Source of the DNA: Colimorpha sp034178965
Lineage (GTDB): Bacteria > Bacteroidota > Bacteroidia > Bacteroidales > P3
Assembly (NCBI GenBank): GCA_034178965.1
Contig: JAXFQM010000014.1
Coordinates: forward strand, 1-7,912
Length of the DNA stretch: 7,912 nt
Reading direction: 5' to 3'
Part shown: in pieces, positions 1-6,237 of the stretch
How the letters are laid out: each line of letters starts with the position of its first letter
Position numbering within the stretch: the first letter of the stretch is position 1
Program-made: the position numbers and the translations under genes
Notes under the pieces: generated by a model
The model's database searches: none
What the model was told of the DNA's origin: nothing
Seen by the model: the letters and a program-made list of their open reading frames with translations, nothing else

Positions 1-1
1 A

Positions 2-85
2 TCTCCCACCGCGGTCGGAGGTAAGCAGGAGATGTGTGCCGCCACCCCACCCTCTAACTTCTTCCAAAGCGGTGACAGTCAATAA
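2..85 (+). CDS. Possible C-terminal tail of an unidentified gene (5' end outside window)
   Basis: Frame 2 is open from the window edge to a TAA at 83-85, giving 27 codons. Many third positions are G or C, as in the confident genes further on, and a strong + strand terminator follows 34 bases after the stop, which is where the end of a transcription unit would be expected. The peptide is rich in small and polar residues and ends in SGDSQ; I do not recognise its family. Frame 1 (stop at 22-24) and frame 3 (open to about 209, running through the terminator) are alternatives, and the stretch could instead be non-coding or part of an intergenic repeat. The call rests only on reading frame, codon composition and terminator position. 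Confidence 0.3.
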   Translation, partial: SPTAVGGKQEMCAATPPSNFFQSGDSQ

Positions 86-119
86 GGCACAGGGTTGGCA
101 ATACTGGCTTCGCCCGATG

Positions 120-159
120 GCAACACAAAACGGCGAAGATAGCGTTTTGTGTTGCTTTT
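120..159 (+). terminator. Rho-independent terminator, perfect 13-bp stem
   Basis: Positions 120-132 are perfectly complementary to 143-155, leaving a 10-base loop. The stem is followed directly by TTTT (156-159). On the opposite strand the stem is not followed by a T-run, so the terminator acts on the + strand, closing whatever transcript enters from the left edge. It separates the left-edge unit from the genes that follow. Confidence 0.75.
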
Positions 160-221
160 CAGGATGCAATCCATGGTTATTTCGTATAGCAACTTTTTTC
201 TCGCATTAAAAAATCTTTACG

Positions 222-229
222 TAACTTTG
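222..229 (+). promoter_or_regulatory. Candidate Bacteroidetes promoter, -7 element TAACTTTG
   Basis: TAACTTTG matches the Bacteroidetes -7 consensus TAnnTTTG exactly. No clear TTTG -33 element lies about 20 bases upstream, where there is a T-run (194-199) instead. It is the best promoter match between the terminator at 120-159 and the gene starting at 582. If used, it gives a leader of about 345 bases. A weaker 7/8 match (TATCTTTC, 443-450) lies closer to the gene and could be the real promoter. Confidence 0.45.
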
Positions 230-372
230 CAAATAACATCTCCAAGGAGAAATCCATGATTAAAATATGTAAATAAATACCTTATGGCAAACTGGGATAC
301 GAGGGCAATAAGAGAATGGCATTGTTCCCGTGTTATTCGATTGCAAAACTGTTTGACTTCAATTAAAATGTT

Positions 373-466
373 ATTGGCGTTGGTATAGAGTCCCACTCCT
401 TTTGGCAAAAGCATCTATCTATTGTTCATTGGAGTTTTACGATATCTTTCATCCAAAGACGCCAAT
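373..466 (+). repeat. Nested inverted repeats, possible structured leader
   Basis: Arms ATTGGCGT (373-380) and ACGCCAAT (459-466) are perfectly complementary over 8 bp. Inside them ACTCC (395-399) pairs with GGAGT (431-435), and the apex holds CTTTT/AAAAG (399-403 and 407-411) around GGC. The order is compatible with one branched or stacked RNA fold in the leader of the downstream gene. I recognise no known riboswitch. A -7-like TATCTTTC at 443-450 lies within the element, so it may instead be double-stranded operator DNA or chance. Confidence 0.3.
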
Positions 467-581
467 CCCTTTTAACAAATAAATACTATTCAAATAATTG
501 AAAACAAACTTTATATAAATTGAGTGCCTGTTGGTTTTATCCGCTATAACACCATAACATTCAAAGCAGAAACATTCCGTC

Positions 582-3269
582 ATGACAATAAAAAACTTTC
601 TCATCCGCGCCAGCTACCCTAACTACTATATGGTGAACCTCTTCGCCACGAACGGATATGAATTATTCAACCACGACAACGATGCCGAAGACAACCCCCT
701 GGAAGGAAACAAGCCCGGCACGGTGATGTATACCTTGGAGGAGGTGGAGGGACGCTTCGAGTTCCCGCCACGTTGGTACGACATGTACTTCCTGATGAAG
801 CAACACGGAGAAGGCCGTCGGAATTTCCTGTCACTCCTTCTGCAAGAGAAATATGGCGAAAGCCTGCACGACGGCCCCGGGGCAAAGGGATGCCGCATTC
901 CCCAACTGGACGCCATGCGCGATGCTTTCCTCAAGCAATGTCGCGACTATGTGAACGAACACCCCCTACAGGACACCAAACACATCATCACCACCCTAAA
1001 CCCCAAACTGTTTACCGACCAAAACATCAGCCACAAGGGACGCATGCTGATGGACCTCACGCGCAACTGCTACCCCGTACCCGATTTCTGCATCGTGACA
1101 GCCGATGGCGTGCAGCAAGCCAATGAGATACCCAAACTGCTGGAGACGGCCATTCACAACCTGGAAATCATGACAAACTGCCGCTTGGGCGACAAGCGCA
1201 ACCCGCTAATATTCGCCATTAGATGCGCCATGCCGCAATATATACCCGGACTGATGCCCACCATACTGAACATAGGCACCACACGCAACGCCTACCAAGG
1301 CATGCTGCCACGCTATGGGCGGCACATGGCCAACAGGGTTTATTTGAGCATGCTGCACACGCTGGAAGAAATGCTGGGAATAGAGAGGCGATACAAGGAA
1401 AGCGACATCAAACTGGACGAGGAGGAACAGGAGCAGCGCATCCAATACATGGAGATGGAAATTACGGCAGCACGCGAGGACGGCGAACGGCTGCTGACCG
1501 ACGCACACTACCAAACGCTGCAACTGGTGCGGCACGTGCTGGACTTCTACGATGAGAACCAAAACCTCATCCTCACCTTCATGCAAGGCAAAAAGGCCGT
1601 CCCCTCTCTCATATTGCACCGCATGGTGTGGACTATAGGCAACGAAGGCTCCTACCCTGGGGTGCTGTATAGCCGACACAGCCGCACTGGAAAAGGACGG
1701 CAGATAGAGACCTACCGCAACATATTTGGCGAAGAAATCATGACGGGCGACGTGACGAGCGAAGACATAGCCTACACCGACCGCGCAGAAATAAGAAGAA
1801 AATTCCCCGCCGTGTATCACTTCGACCCGCTGCTGCACCACCTCGAACATCGCTACAAAAGCCCCGTCACCATAGAATTCGCCGTGGAGACACGCCCGCA
1901 CATGCTATCTCTGTTCAGCGTGCTGCAACTGAACCTAAGCGAAATGACAGGCCGCGCAGCCCTCGTCAGCGCCGTAGACCTTTACAACGATGGGCAAATC
2001 ACCGCCACCGATGCTACCGACATCATCAAGCCCTATCACTTACACCAAATAGTGAGTGCCAGCATTGACGATGCCTCCTTCACCAAGTTGCAACTCTTCA
2101 GCAAGGCACTCAGCGTGTTGCCCCGCACGGCTACCACCGCCGTGCTGTGCTTCAGCATAGCGCACGCGCGCAAGATGAAAGCAAACGGCGAAAACGTGTG
2201 CCTGTGCCAAGAACGCTTCGTGCCCGAAGACACCATTGTACTGAATGAGGTGGATGCCATCATCAGCATGTCGCCCGCCGCCATCCACGTGGTCACGGCT
2301 TGCCGCGGATACGGTATTCCCGCTTTCATGGACCTGCTCGCCTATGGGGTGCGCATGGAAGGCGACAAACTCATCAACCCCGAGGGCGTGGTGCTGCACG
2401 AATTGGATAAAATAACCCTCAGCAGCCGCCGGCAAACCATATACAAGGGGGTGGCCGCCTTCCGACCCGCACGCTTCACCAAATATCTACACGGCGAAAA
2501 AGTGGAACTGAACGAAGAGGAAAAGGTCTTCTTCGAAGAAATGAAGCAAAGCTACGAGACCTACCAGCAAATCATCATGGGCAGCCAAGTGGCATACATC
2601 ACCGACATCAACAAGCTGGCGCGCATCATTCGCGTAGACATGCGCGACAAGCCCAAGATGGCCGGAACCATAGTGAACAACTGGTACCAGCAATACAGCG
2701 ACCTCTACATACGCCAAGTGCTCGAAAGCCGCATGGGCGACCACCAAGACCAAAGCCGCGTGTTTGACCTGCTGACCAACAGCCACAAGGCTGGCTTCTT
2801 TAAGCGCGTTATGGACGTATGCGTGGAAGAAGGGCGCAGCGGGCTGAAAGCCGGCAGTTTCATGATCGGACGCTTCGTGGCCAAGCCGCTGCCCATAGCC
2901 GTGTGGAACACGTTGAGCGACGCCAACGTGGCGTTCCTGCTGAACGAATATGTGCTTTACGAAAAATACCTGCACGTGCTGGAAGATGTGGGAGAAATAA
3001 AGGTGGCGCGAGCGCACAGCCGCATCGAAACGGAAGGCATTGACAACATGTTTGTCGAAAACTTCAACCTCTACACCTTTGTGCCCCTTCTCTACGCCAC
3101 ACACAGTTGGGCCAACATAGCAAAAGAACTGGAACACATAGAACACCAAGAAAACACCCACCTTCTCGTACAAAAATTAAGCCACCCCATAGGAGAGATA
3201 TTCGACCTCAGCAAGCCCTGGAATGTTTCGCGCATAGAGGATTTGCTCAAGCAGATGAAGACATCGTGA
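582..3269 (+). CDS. PPDK-like protein: ATP-grasp-like and phosphohistidine domains, no PEP/pyruvate barrel
   Basis: An 895-residue cytoplasmic protein related to the front part of pyruvate phosphate dikinase / PEP synthase. Residues 1-145 are not recognised. Residues 150-175 (HKGRMLMDLT, then YPVPDFCIVT) match the start of the PPDK ATP-grasp domain. Residues 207-235 (NPLIFAIR, then PGLMPTILNIG) match the PPDK stretch around its ATP-binding Arg, here R214. Residues 405-475 continue the homology, including an IEF motif at 431-433. Residues 515-590 resemble the swivelling phosphohistidine domain, with H569 where PPDK has the His of TSHAAVVAR, followed by CRGYGIP. Residues 600-895 look helical and lack the PEP/pyruvate barrel signatures, so ordinary PPDK activity (pyruvate + ATP + Pi to PEP) is unlikely. 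ATP-site residues after the IEF motif also look altered. It may transfer phosphate to another acceptor or be regulatory. No signal peptide or membrane span is seen. The start at 582 follows an AT-rich leader and has no Shine-Dalgarno. Confidence 0.75.
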   Translation: MTIKNFLIRASYPNYYMVNLFATNGYELFNHDNDAEDNPLEGNKPGTVMYTLEEVEGRFEFPPRWYDMYFLMKQHGEGRRNFLSLLLQEKYGESLHDGPGAKGCRIPQLDAMRDAFLKQCRDYVNEHPLQDTKHIITTLNPKLFTDQNISHKGRMLMDLTRNCYPVPDFCIVTADGVQQANEIPKLLETAIHNLEIMTNCRLGDKRNPLIFAIRCAMPQYIPGLMPTILNIGTTRNAYQGMLPRYGRHMANRVYLSMLHTLEEMLGIERRYKESDIKLDEEEQEQRIQYMEMEITAAREDGERLLTDAHYQTLQLVRHVLDFYDENQNLILTFMQGKKAVPSLILHRMVWTIGNEGSYPGVLYSRHSRTGKGRQIETYRNIFGEEIMTGDVTSEDIAYTDRAEIRRKFPAVYHFDPLLHHLEHRYKSPVTIEFAVETRPHMLSLFSVLQLNLSEMTGRAALVSAVDLYNDGQITATDATDIIKPYHLHQIVSASIDDASFTKLQLFSKALSVLPRTATTAVLCFSIAHARKMKANGENVCLCQERFVPEDTIVLNEVDAIISMSPAAIHVVTACRGYGIPAFMDLLAYGVRMEGDKLINPEGVVLHELDKITLSSRRQTIYKGVAAFRPARFTKYLHGEKVELNEEEKVFFEEMKQSYETYQQIIMGSQVAYITDINKLARIIRVDMRDKPKMAGTIVNNWYQQYSDLYIRQVLESRMGDHQDQSRVFDLLTNSHKAGFFKRVMDVCVEEGRSGLKAGSFMIGRFVAKPLPIAVWNTLSDANVAFLLNEYVLYEKYLHVLEDVGEIKVARAHSRIETEGIDNMFVENFNLYTFVPLLYATHSWANIAKELEHIEHQENTHLLVQKLSHPIGEIFDLSKPWNVSRIEDLLKQMKTS

Positions 3270-3288
3270 CCAGGCGGCACAAATCGGC

Positions 3289-3340
3289 GATGGCCTGGCA
3301 AAACGACAAGGTTGACACGAGACGGCCATCCTGATTTTTT
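3289..3340 (+). terminator. Probable terminator after the PPDK-like gene
   Basis: GATGGCC (3289-3295) is perfectly complementary to GGCCATC (3324-3330), followed four bases later by six T residues (3335-3340). The 28-base loop is long, so the terminator may be weak. A second possible hairpin, CCAGGC (3270-3275) with GCCTGG (3293-3298), begins directly after the stop codon and shares bases 3293-3295 with the first, so the two cannot form together. Confidence 0.45.
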
Positions 3341-3365
3341 CCTCTCGCATGTCATTTTTTTTTAG

Positions 3366-3373
3366 TATTTTTG
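3366..3373 (+). promoter_or_regulatory. Candidate rex promoter, -7 element TATTTTTG
   Basis: TATTTTTG fits the Bacteroidetes TAnnTTTG consensus and lies 68 bases before the rex ATG. A T-rich run (3352-3363) precedes it, and no clear TTTG -33 element is visible. Transcription would start near 3380, putting the candidate operator at 3393-3407 in the early transcribed region. Confidence 0.5.
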
Positions 3374-3392
3374 CATCGTATAAAATAGAGAA

Positions 3393-3407
3393 TATTTTAT
3401 CGATAAA
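3393..3407 (+). promoter_or_regulatory. Candidate Rex operator in the rex leader
   Basis: The 12-bp perfect palindrome TTTATCGATAAA (3396-3407) overlaps the 11-mer TATTTTATCGA (3393-3403), which recurs exactly in front of the hydrogenase cluster at 4115-4125. Rex proteins commonly repress their own gene and redox genes, so a sequence shared by these two control regions is a good operator candidate. It differs from the classical TTGTGAA-type half-site. Its place just downstream of the predicted start of transcription suits a roadblock type of autoregulation. ClaI-type ATCGAT palindromes in AT-rich DNA can also arise by chance. Confidence 0.4.
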
Positions 3408-3441
3408 TACTACTTTATTAATTATAAACGTGAAAAATACC

Positions 3442-4104
3442 ATGTCTGACGAGAGTGAAAAGAACATTGACATTTTTGGGGTGCCGGAGGCTTTGTTGAG
3501 GCGCGCACCAAAATATTACAAGTATGTTTGCAAGCAAACCGAAGCAGGCAGCGAATATATTTCCTCTTCTGAACTGGCCCTGGCACTGGGGCTCGGGGCT
3601 GTGCAAGTGCGCAAAGACCTTGCGTTGCTGAGCAGCGTACCTGGGCACTCGCGCGTAGGCTTCGACGCAAAGTTGCTTAAGTTGGACATGGAGCGCTTCC
3701 TCGGATACAACAACATGAACGAGGCCGTGCTGGTAGGCGTTGGCAACATGGGGGCGGCGTTGCTGGCACACAAGGGCTTTGTGCGCTGCGGGTTGAAGAT
3801 AGTGGCCGCCTTTGACGTGCGCAAGACCATACAAGGACAAATCATAGACGATAAATTGGTGCTGCCCATGAGCAAGATGGCCAGTCTCATAGACCGGCTA
3901 AAAATAAAACTTGCCATCATCGCCGTGCCAGCACCGGCGGCGCAAAGCGTATGCAACAAACTGGTGAAGGCTGGCATCAAAGGCATACTGAACCTTTCCC
4001 CCACCCACATAGACGTGCCTAATAACGTTGTGCTACATGACGAAGACATTGCAGCTGCGCTGGCCATTTTGGCACAAAAAGTGGAAGATAAAAAAGAAAG
4101 TTAA
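3442..4104 (+). CDS. rex: Redox-sensing transcriptional repressor Rex
   Basis: A 220-residue Rex repressor, which binds DNA when NADH is low and lets go when NADH rises. The N-terminal winged helix (residues 13-80) has the family signatures VPEALLRR, PKYYKY, ISSSELA and QVRKDL (55-60). The Rossmann domain has GVGNMG (99-104, the GxGxxG NAD(H) motif), IVAAFDV (120-126), IIAVPAPAAQ (159-168) and GIKGILNLSP (178-187). Length is normal for the family. The stretch after QVRKDL departs from the usual SYFGEFG-type sequence and reads ALLSSVPGHSR, which may mean altered operator specificity. The frame stays open up to 3349, but those codons overlap the promoter and an AT-rich leader, so the ATG at 3442 is chosen. 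It lies directly upstream of a hydrogenase-type cluster, a typical Rex target, though a separate promoter drives that cluster. Confidence 0.93.
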   Translation: MSDESEKNIDIFGVPEALLRRAPKYYKYVCKQTEAGSEYISSSELALALGLGAVQVRKDLALLSSVPGHSRVGFDAKLLKLDMERFLGYNNMNEAVLVGVGNMGAALLAHKGFVRCGLKIVAAFDVRKTIQGQIIDDKLVLPMSKMASLIDRLKIKLAIIAVPAPAAQSVCNKLVKAGIKGILNLSPTHIDVPNNVVLHDEDIAAALAILAQKVEDKKES

Positions 4105-4114
4105 AAAACGATAT

Positions 4115-4125
4115 TATTTTATCGA
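4115..4125 (+). promoter_or_regulatory. Candidate Rex operator upstream of the hydrogenase cluster
   Basis: TATTTTATCGA is an exact second copy of the 11-mer in the rex leader (3393-3403). It begins 10 bases after the rex stop codon and spans the expected -33 region of the promoter with its -7 element at 4143-4150, so a bound repressor would block RNA polymerase. Unlike the rex copy it is not a full palindrome, because its right side is ATTAG and not TAAA. Confidence 0.4.
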
Positions 4126-4142
4126 ATTAGAAAAATATTTCG

Positions 4143-4150
4143 TATCTTTG
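4143..4150 (+). promoter_or_regulatory. Promoter of the hydrogenase cluster, -7 element TATCTTTG
   Basis: TATCTTTG is an exact match to TAnnTTTG and is followed by CAT, as at the rex promoter. A degenerate -33 element (TTTT/TTTA, 4117-4121) lies about 22 bases upstream, inside the candidate Rex operator. Transcription would start near 4157, giving a leader of about 80 bases before the ATG at 4238. Confidence 0.65.
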
Positions 4151-4212
4151 CATTCTGAAAGAGAAAGCCCTGGACGTAAAAAAACGCCATAGTGAATTGA
4201 AACATAACAAAG

Positions 4213-4224
4213 AAGATTAATCTT
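4213..4224. repeat. 12-bp perfect palindrome in the hydrogenase cluster leader
   Basis: AAGATTAATCTT is its own reverse complement and ends 13 bases before the ATG at 4238. It could be an operator or a short hairpin near the ribosome-binding region. It does not resemble the Rex candidate sites. Chance is a real alternative in such AT-rich DNA. Confidence 0.3.
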
Positions 4225-4237
4225 AAACCATAAAAAA

Positions 4238-4528
4238 ATGCTCAATATTAAGATTTGCGTCGGAAGCAGTTGCCATTTGAAGGGTTCATATGACGTCATA
4301 GAACGCTTCAAGGAAGTGGTAAAAAAGTACAACGTGGAAGACTTGGTAGACCTGCAAGCCAGTTTCTGTTTGGGATATTGCGTGCAGGGCGTTACGGTGA
4401 CCGCCGACGGCTTTGACGAACCTACAGTGCAAAAGTTGGGGAAAGACACCCTTTATCTGCACAACGTTAACAAAGACAATGTGGAAGAACTTTTTGCGAA
4501 CCAAATATTCCCCTTGCTGAACGTATAA
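4238..4528 (+). CDS. Thioredoxin-fold [2Fe-2S] ferredoxin, NuoE/HydC C-terminal type
   Basis: A 96-residue protein corresponding to the C-terminal thioredoxin-like [2Fe-2S] domain of NuoE (complex I 24-kDa subunit) and of HydC from bifurcating hydrogenases. The cluster ligands are evident: C7 and C12 (CVGSSC, followed by HLKGS) and C44 and C48 (CLGYCVQG). Full NuoE proteins are about 160 residues with an N-terminal helical bundle, which is absent here. This is therefore the stand-alone electron-carrier form, likely passing electrons to or from the hydrogenase-like protein encoded next. The start at 4238 follows ATAAAAAA, typical of Bacteroidetes starts. The TAA (4526-4528) is separated from the next ATG by one base, which points to translational coupling. 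First gene of the cluster, behind its own promoter. Confidence 0.85.
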   Translation: MLNIKICVGSSCHLKGSYDVIERFKEVVKKYNVEDLVDLQASFCLGYCVQGVTVTADGFDEPTVQKLGKDTLYLHNVNKDNVEELFANQIFPLLNV

Positions 4529-4529
4529 C

Positions 4530-6233
4530 ATGGCAGAATACCTTGACTTCCGAGAAGCGCGCTGCAGAGACTGCTACCTCTGCCTGCGGGAATGCCCGGT
4601 GAAGGCTATCGCGGTCATTAACCACCAGGCACGCATCATCGACGACCGCTGCATCCTATGCGGCAACTGCACGTTAGTGTGCCCACAAAACGCCAAAGTA
4701 GTACACAGCGAGTTGGAGCAGGTGAAGCAACTGCTTGCTGGCAACAAGAAAGTAATTGCCAGCGTGGCACCCTCTTTCATAGCCAACTTTGACGTGGCCG
4801 ACTTCTCCACCTTCAAGATAGCTCTTTGCAAATTAGGTTTCTTCGACGCGGAAGAAACCGCCGTGGGCGCACGCATCGTCACGCAGCAATACCGCGTCCT
4901 CATGGAAAGCGGGCAGTTCAAGAACTTCATAACCAGCGCCTGCCCCGCAGCCTGCCAAATGATACAGCACTATTTTCCAAAGGCACTGAAGTATTTGGCA
5001 CCTGTGGACTCTCCCATGTTTGCGCACGCCAAACTGCTGCACAAACAATATGATGATGCCGAAATTGTATTCATCGGCCCCTGCATCGCCAAGAAAAAGG
5101 AGGCACGCGAAAGCCAAATGATTGCCAATGTGCTCACATTCGAAGAACTGGAACTTTTCTTCAAGGAACGCAACATCAACTTGGACGAAATGTCAAACTT
5201 CTCGCTGGGCGAAAAAAAAGTGGGCGCAAACCTCGCAAAGTCCTACCCAATCAGCCACGGCATCATCAACAGTTTCGGCAGCAACCTACCCGAAGGTTTC
5301 GAATACATGGCTGTGGACGGCGCAGATCGCTGCGTGGACCTGCTGGAGAACATCGAAAGCCTAAGCGGCATGTTTATTGAACTGAACGCCTGCAAAGACG
5401 CATGCGTGGCAGGTCCCTGTAGCCTAAAGAAGCCTGGAGGCAGCATTCGCGCCACCGCCACCGTACGCGACTACGTGGCCAATGAAGTAAAAACCAAGGG
5501 TAGCCCCGCTGAAGTGCCGTGCAACGTGGACCTCAGCGTAGCCTATCCTCGCATACGTACCACAAACCGTATCCCCACCGAAGACGAAATCAAGGCAATA
5601 CTTGCGAAAACAGGCAAGTTCAAGCCCGAAGACGAACTAAACTGCGGCTCCTGCGGCTACACCACATGCCGCGAAAAAGCCTGGGCCGTTTTCAACGGAT
5701 ACTCCGACGTGGAAGTGTGCTTCCCCTATCTGCGCCAACAAGCCGAAAGCATGAGTTACGAAATCATGCAAAGCAACCCCGATGGCATTGTGGTGCTGGA
5801 CGACAAGATGAACATCATGGTCATCAACGACAAGGCTCGCGAACTGCTTGGCATAGACGCCAAAATGGAAAGCCTAAAAGGCATGCCCGCCGTGGACTAC
5901 TTCAACCCCAGCGATTTCATGATTACACAAACCTCAAAGAAACCCCTACTAAATGACCGACAGTTTATCCCAAAAACCGGCCAATACGTAGACCTCTCCA
6001 TAAGCCCCTTAAAAGGACACAATATGTTGTGCGGCGTGCTGAAGGACGTCACCGCCAAGGCGGGCTACGAGGAACGGCTGAAAGAGATGAAAATGAAGAC
6101 GCTTGACACCACCGACGAAGTAATCATGCGCCAAATGCGCGTAGCACAAGAAATAGCCAGCCTATTGGGCGAAACGACGGCAGAAACGAAAGTAGCCCTG
6201 CTTAAATTAAAGAAAACGCTGCAAGAAAAATAG
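4530..6233 (+). CDS. Sensory [FeFe]-hydrogenase with PAS domain (HydS-like, group C)
   Basis: A 567-residue cytoplasmic protein with several redox domains. Residues 10-52 form a two-[4Fe-4S] ferredoxin domain (C12, C15, C18, C22; C41, C44, C47, C51). Residues 75-330 are an [FeFe]-hydrogenase H-domain. Its three motifs are TSACP (135-139), GPCIAKKKE (183-191) and ELNACKDACVAGPC (284-297), giving the four H-cluster cysteines C138, C185, C288 and C292. The usual TSCCP motif has Ala at 137 in place of the proton-transfer Cys, and the Met of the third motif is Asn (N286); such changes are typical of sensory group C enzymes and unlike high-turnover hydrogenases. A further [4Fe-4S] domain (C372, C375, C380, C397) leads into a PAS domain (about 405-510, with SNPDGIVVLDD) and a charged helical tail. 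No kinase, cyclase or other output domain is attached, so output probably passes to the phosphatase encoded 4 bases downstream. Likely role: sense H2 or electron-carrier redox state. H-cluster assembly would need HydE, HydF and HydG, which are not in the window. Confidence 0.88.
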   Translation: MAEYLDFREARCRDCYLCLRECPVKAIAVINHQARIIDDRCILCGNCTLVCPQNAKVVHSELEQVKQLLAGNKKVIASVAPSFIANFDVADFSTFKIALCKLGFFDAEETAVGARIVTQQYRVLMESGQFKNFITSACPAACQMIQHYFPKALKYLAPVDSPMFAHAKLLHKQYDDAEIVFIGPCIAKKKEARESQMIANVLTFEELELFFKERNINLDEMSNFSLGEKKVGANLAKSYPISHGIINSFGSNLPEGFEYMAVDGADRCVDLLENIESLSGMFIELNACKDACVAGPCSLKKPGGSIRATATVRDYVANEVKTKGSPAEVPCNVDLSVAYPRIRTTNRIPTEDEIKAILAKTGKFKPEDELNCGSCGYTTCREKAWAVFNGYSDVEVCFPYLRQQAESMSYEIMQSNPDGIVVLDDKMNIMVINDKARELLGIDAKMESLKGMPAVDYFNPSDFMITQTSKKPLLNDRQFIPKTGQYVDLSISPLKGHNMLCGVLKDVTAKAGYEERLKEMKMKTLDTTDEVIMRQMRVAQEIASLLGETTAETKVALLKLKKTLQEK

Positions 6234-6237
6234 CATT

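Larger units (their letters stand above)
161..581. other. AT-rich intergenic/leader region without a convincing gene
   Basis: This stretch is much more AT-rich than the flanking coding DNA. I see no RNA gene or CRISPR repeats. It contains a consensus -7 element at 222-229 and a nested set of inverted repeats: outer arms ATTGGCGT (373-380) and ACGCCAAT (459-466), inner arms ACTCC (395-399) and GGAGT (431-435), and a small apical palindrome at 399-411. Short frames such as 256-276 (6 codons after an AAGGAG) and 284-388 (34 codons) have no supporting features. It most likely serves as the 5' leader and control region of the downstream gene. Confidence 0.5.

Noticed and set aside
1..119. End of an SRP RNA, RNase P RNA or tmRNA
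   Set aside because: A GGTC and AAGCAG pattern near 13-28 recalls SRP RNA, but the GGAA tetraloop is missing and no conserved RNase P or tmRNA end sequence is present.
256..276. Six-codon frame after an AAGGAG, possible leader peptide
   Set aside because: Bacteroidota make little use of Shine-Dalgarno sites, and the peptide has no run of regulatory codons, so chance is the simpler explanation.
284..388. Forward 34-codon frame in the leader
   Set aside because: No recognisable sequence, AT-rich codons, and no start context; its end overlaps the inverted-repeat element.
217..414. Minus-strand 65-codon frame in the intergenic region
   Set aside because: It overlaps the forward promoter at 222-229, has no promoter or ribosome site of its own that I can see, and has no recognisable motif. 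A real small gene cannot be fully excluded.
1206..1901. Minus-strand 231-codon open frame inside the PPDK-like gene
   Set aside because: It lies fully antisense to a well-supported gene, has composition typical of antisense shadows (many Val, His, Ala, Phe), and shows no recognisable motif.
2487..3173. Minus-strand 228-codon open frame inside the PPDK-like gene
   Set aside because: Antisense shadow of the same gene, rich in Val, His and Phe, with no domain or start context.
582..3269. Annotation as a complete pyruvate phosphate dikinase
   Set aside because: Total length is similar to PPDK, but the C-terminal PEP/pyruvate barrel signatures are absent and the phosphohistidine domain sits further along than in PPDK, so the enzymatic name would mislead.
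3349..3441. N-terminal extension of Rex by 31 residues
   Set aside because: These codons overlap the promoter and candidate operator, are AT-rich unlike the gene body, and are not expected in the Rex family. The ATG at 3442 places the conserved VPEALLRR at the normal position.
4530..6233. Annotation as a catalytic H2-producing hydrogenase (HydA)
   Set aside because: TSACP instead of TSCCP, Asn in place of the conserved Met, and the fused PAS domain all point to a sensory role.
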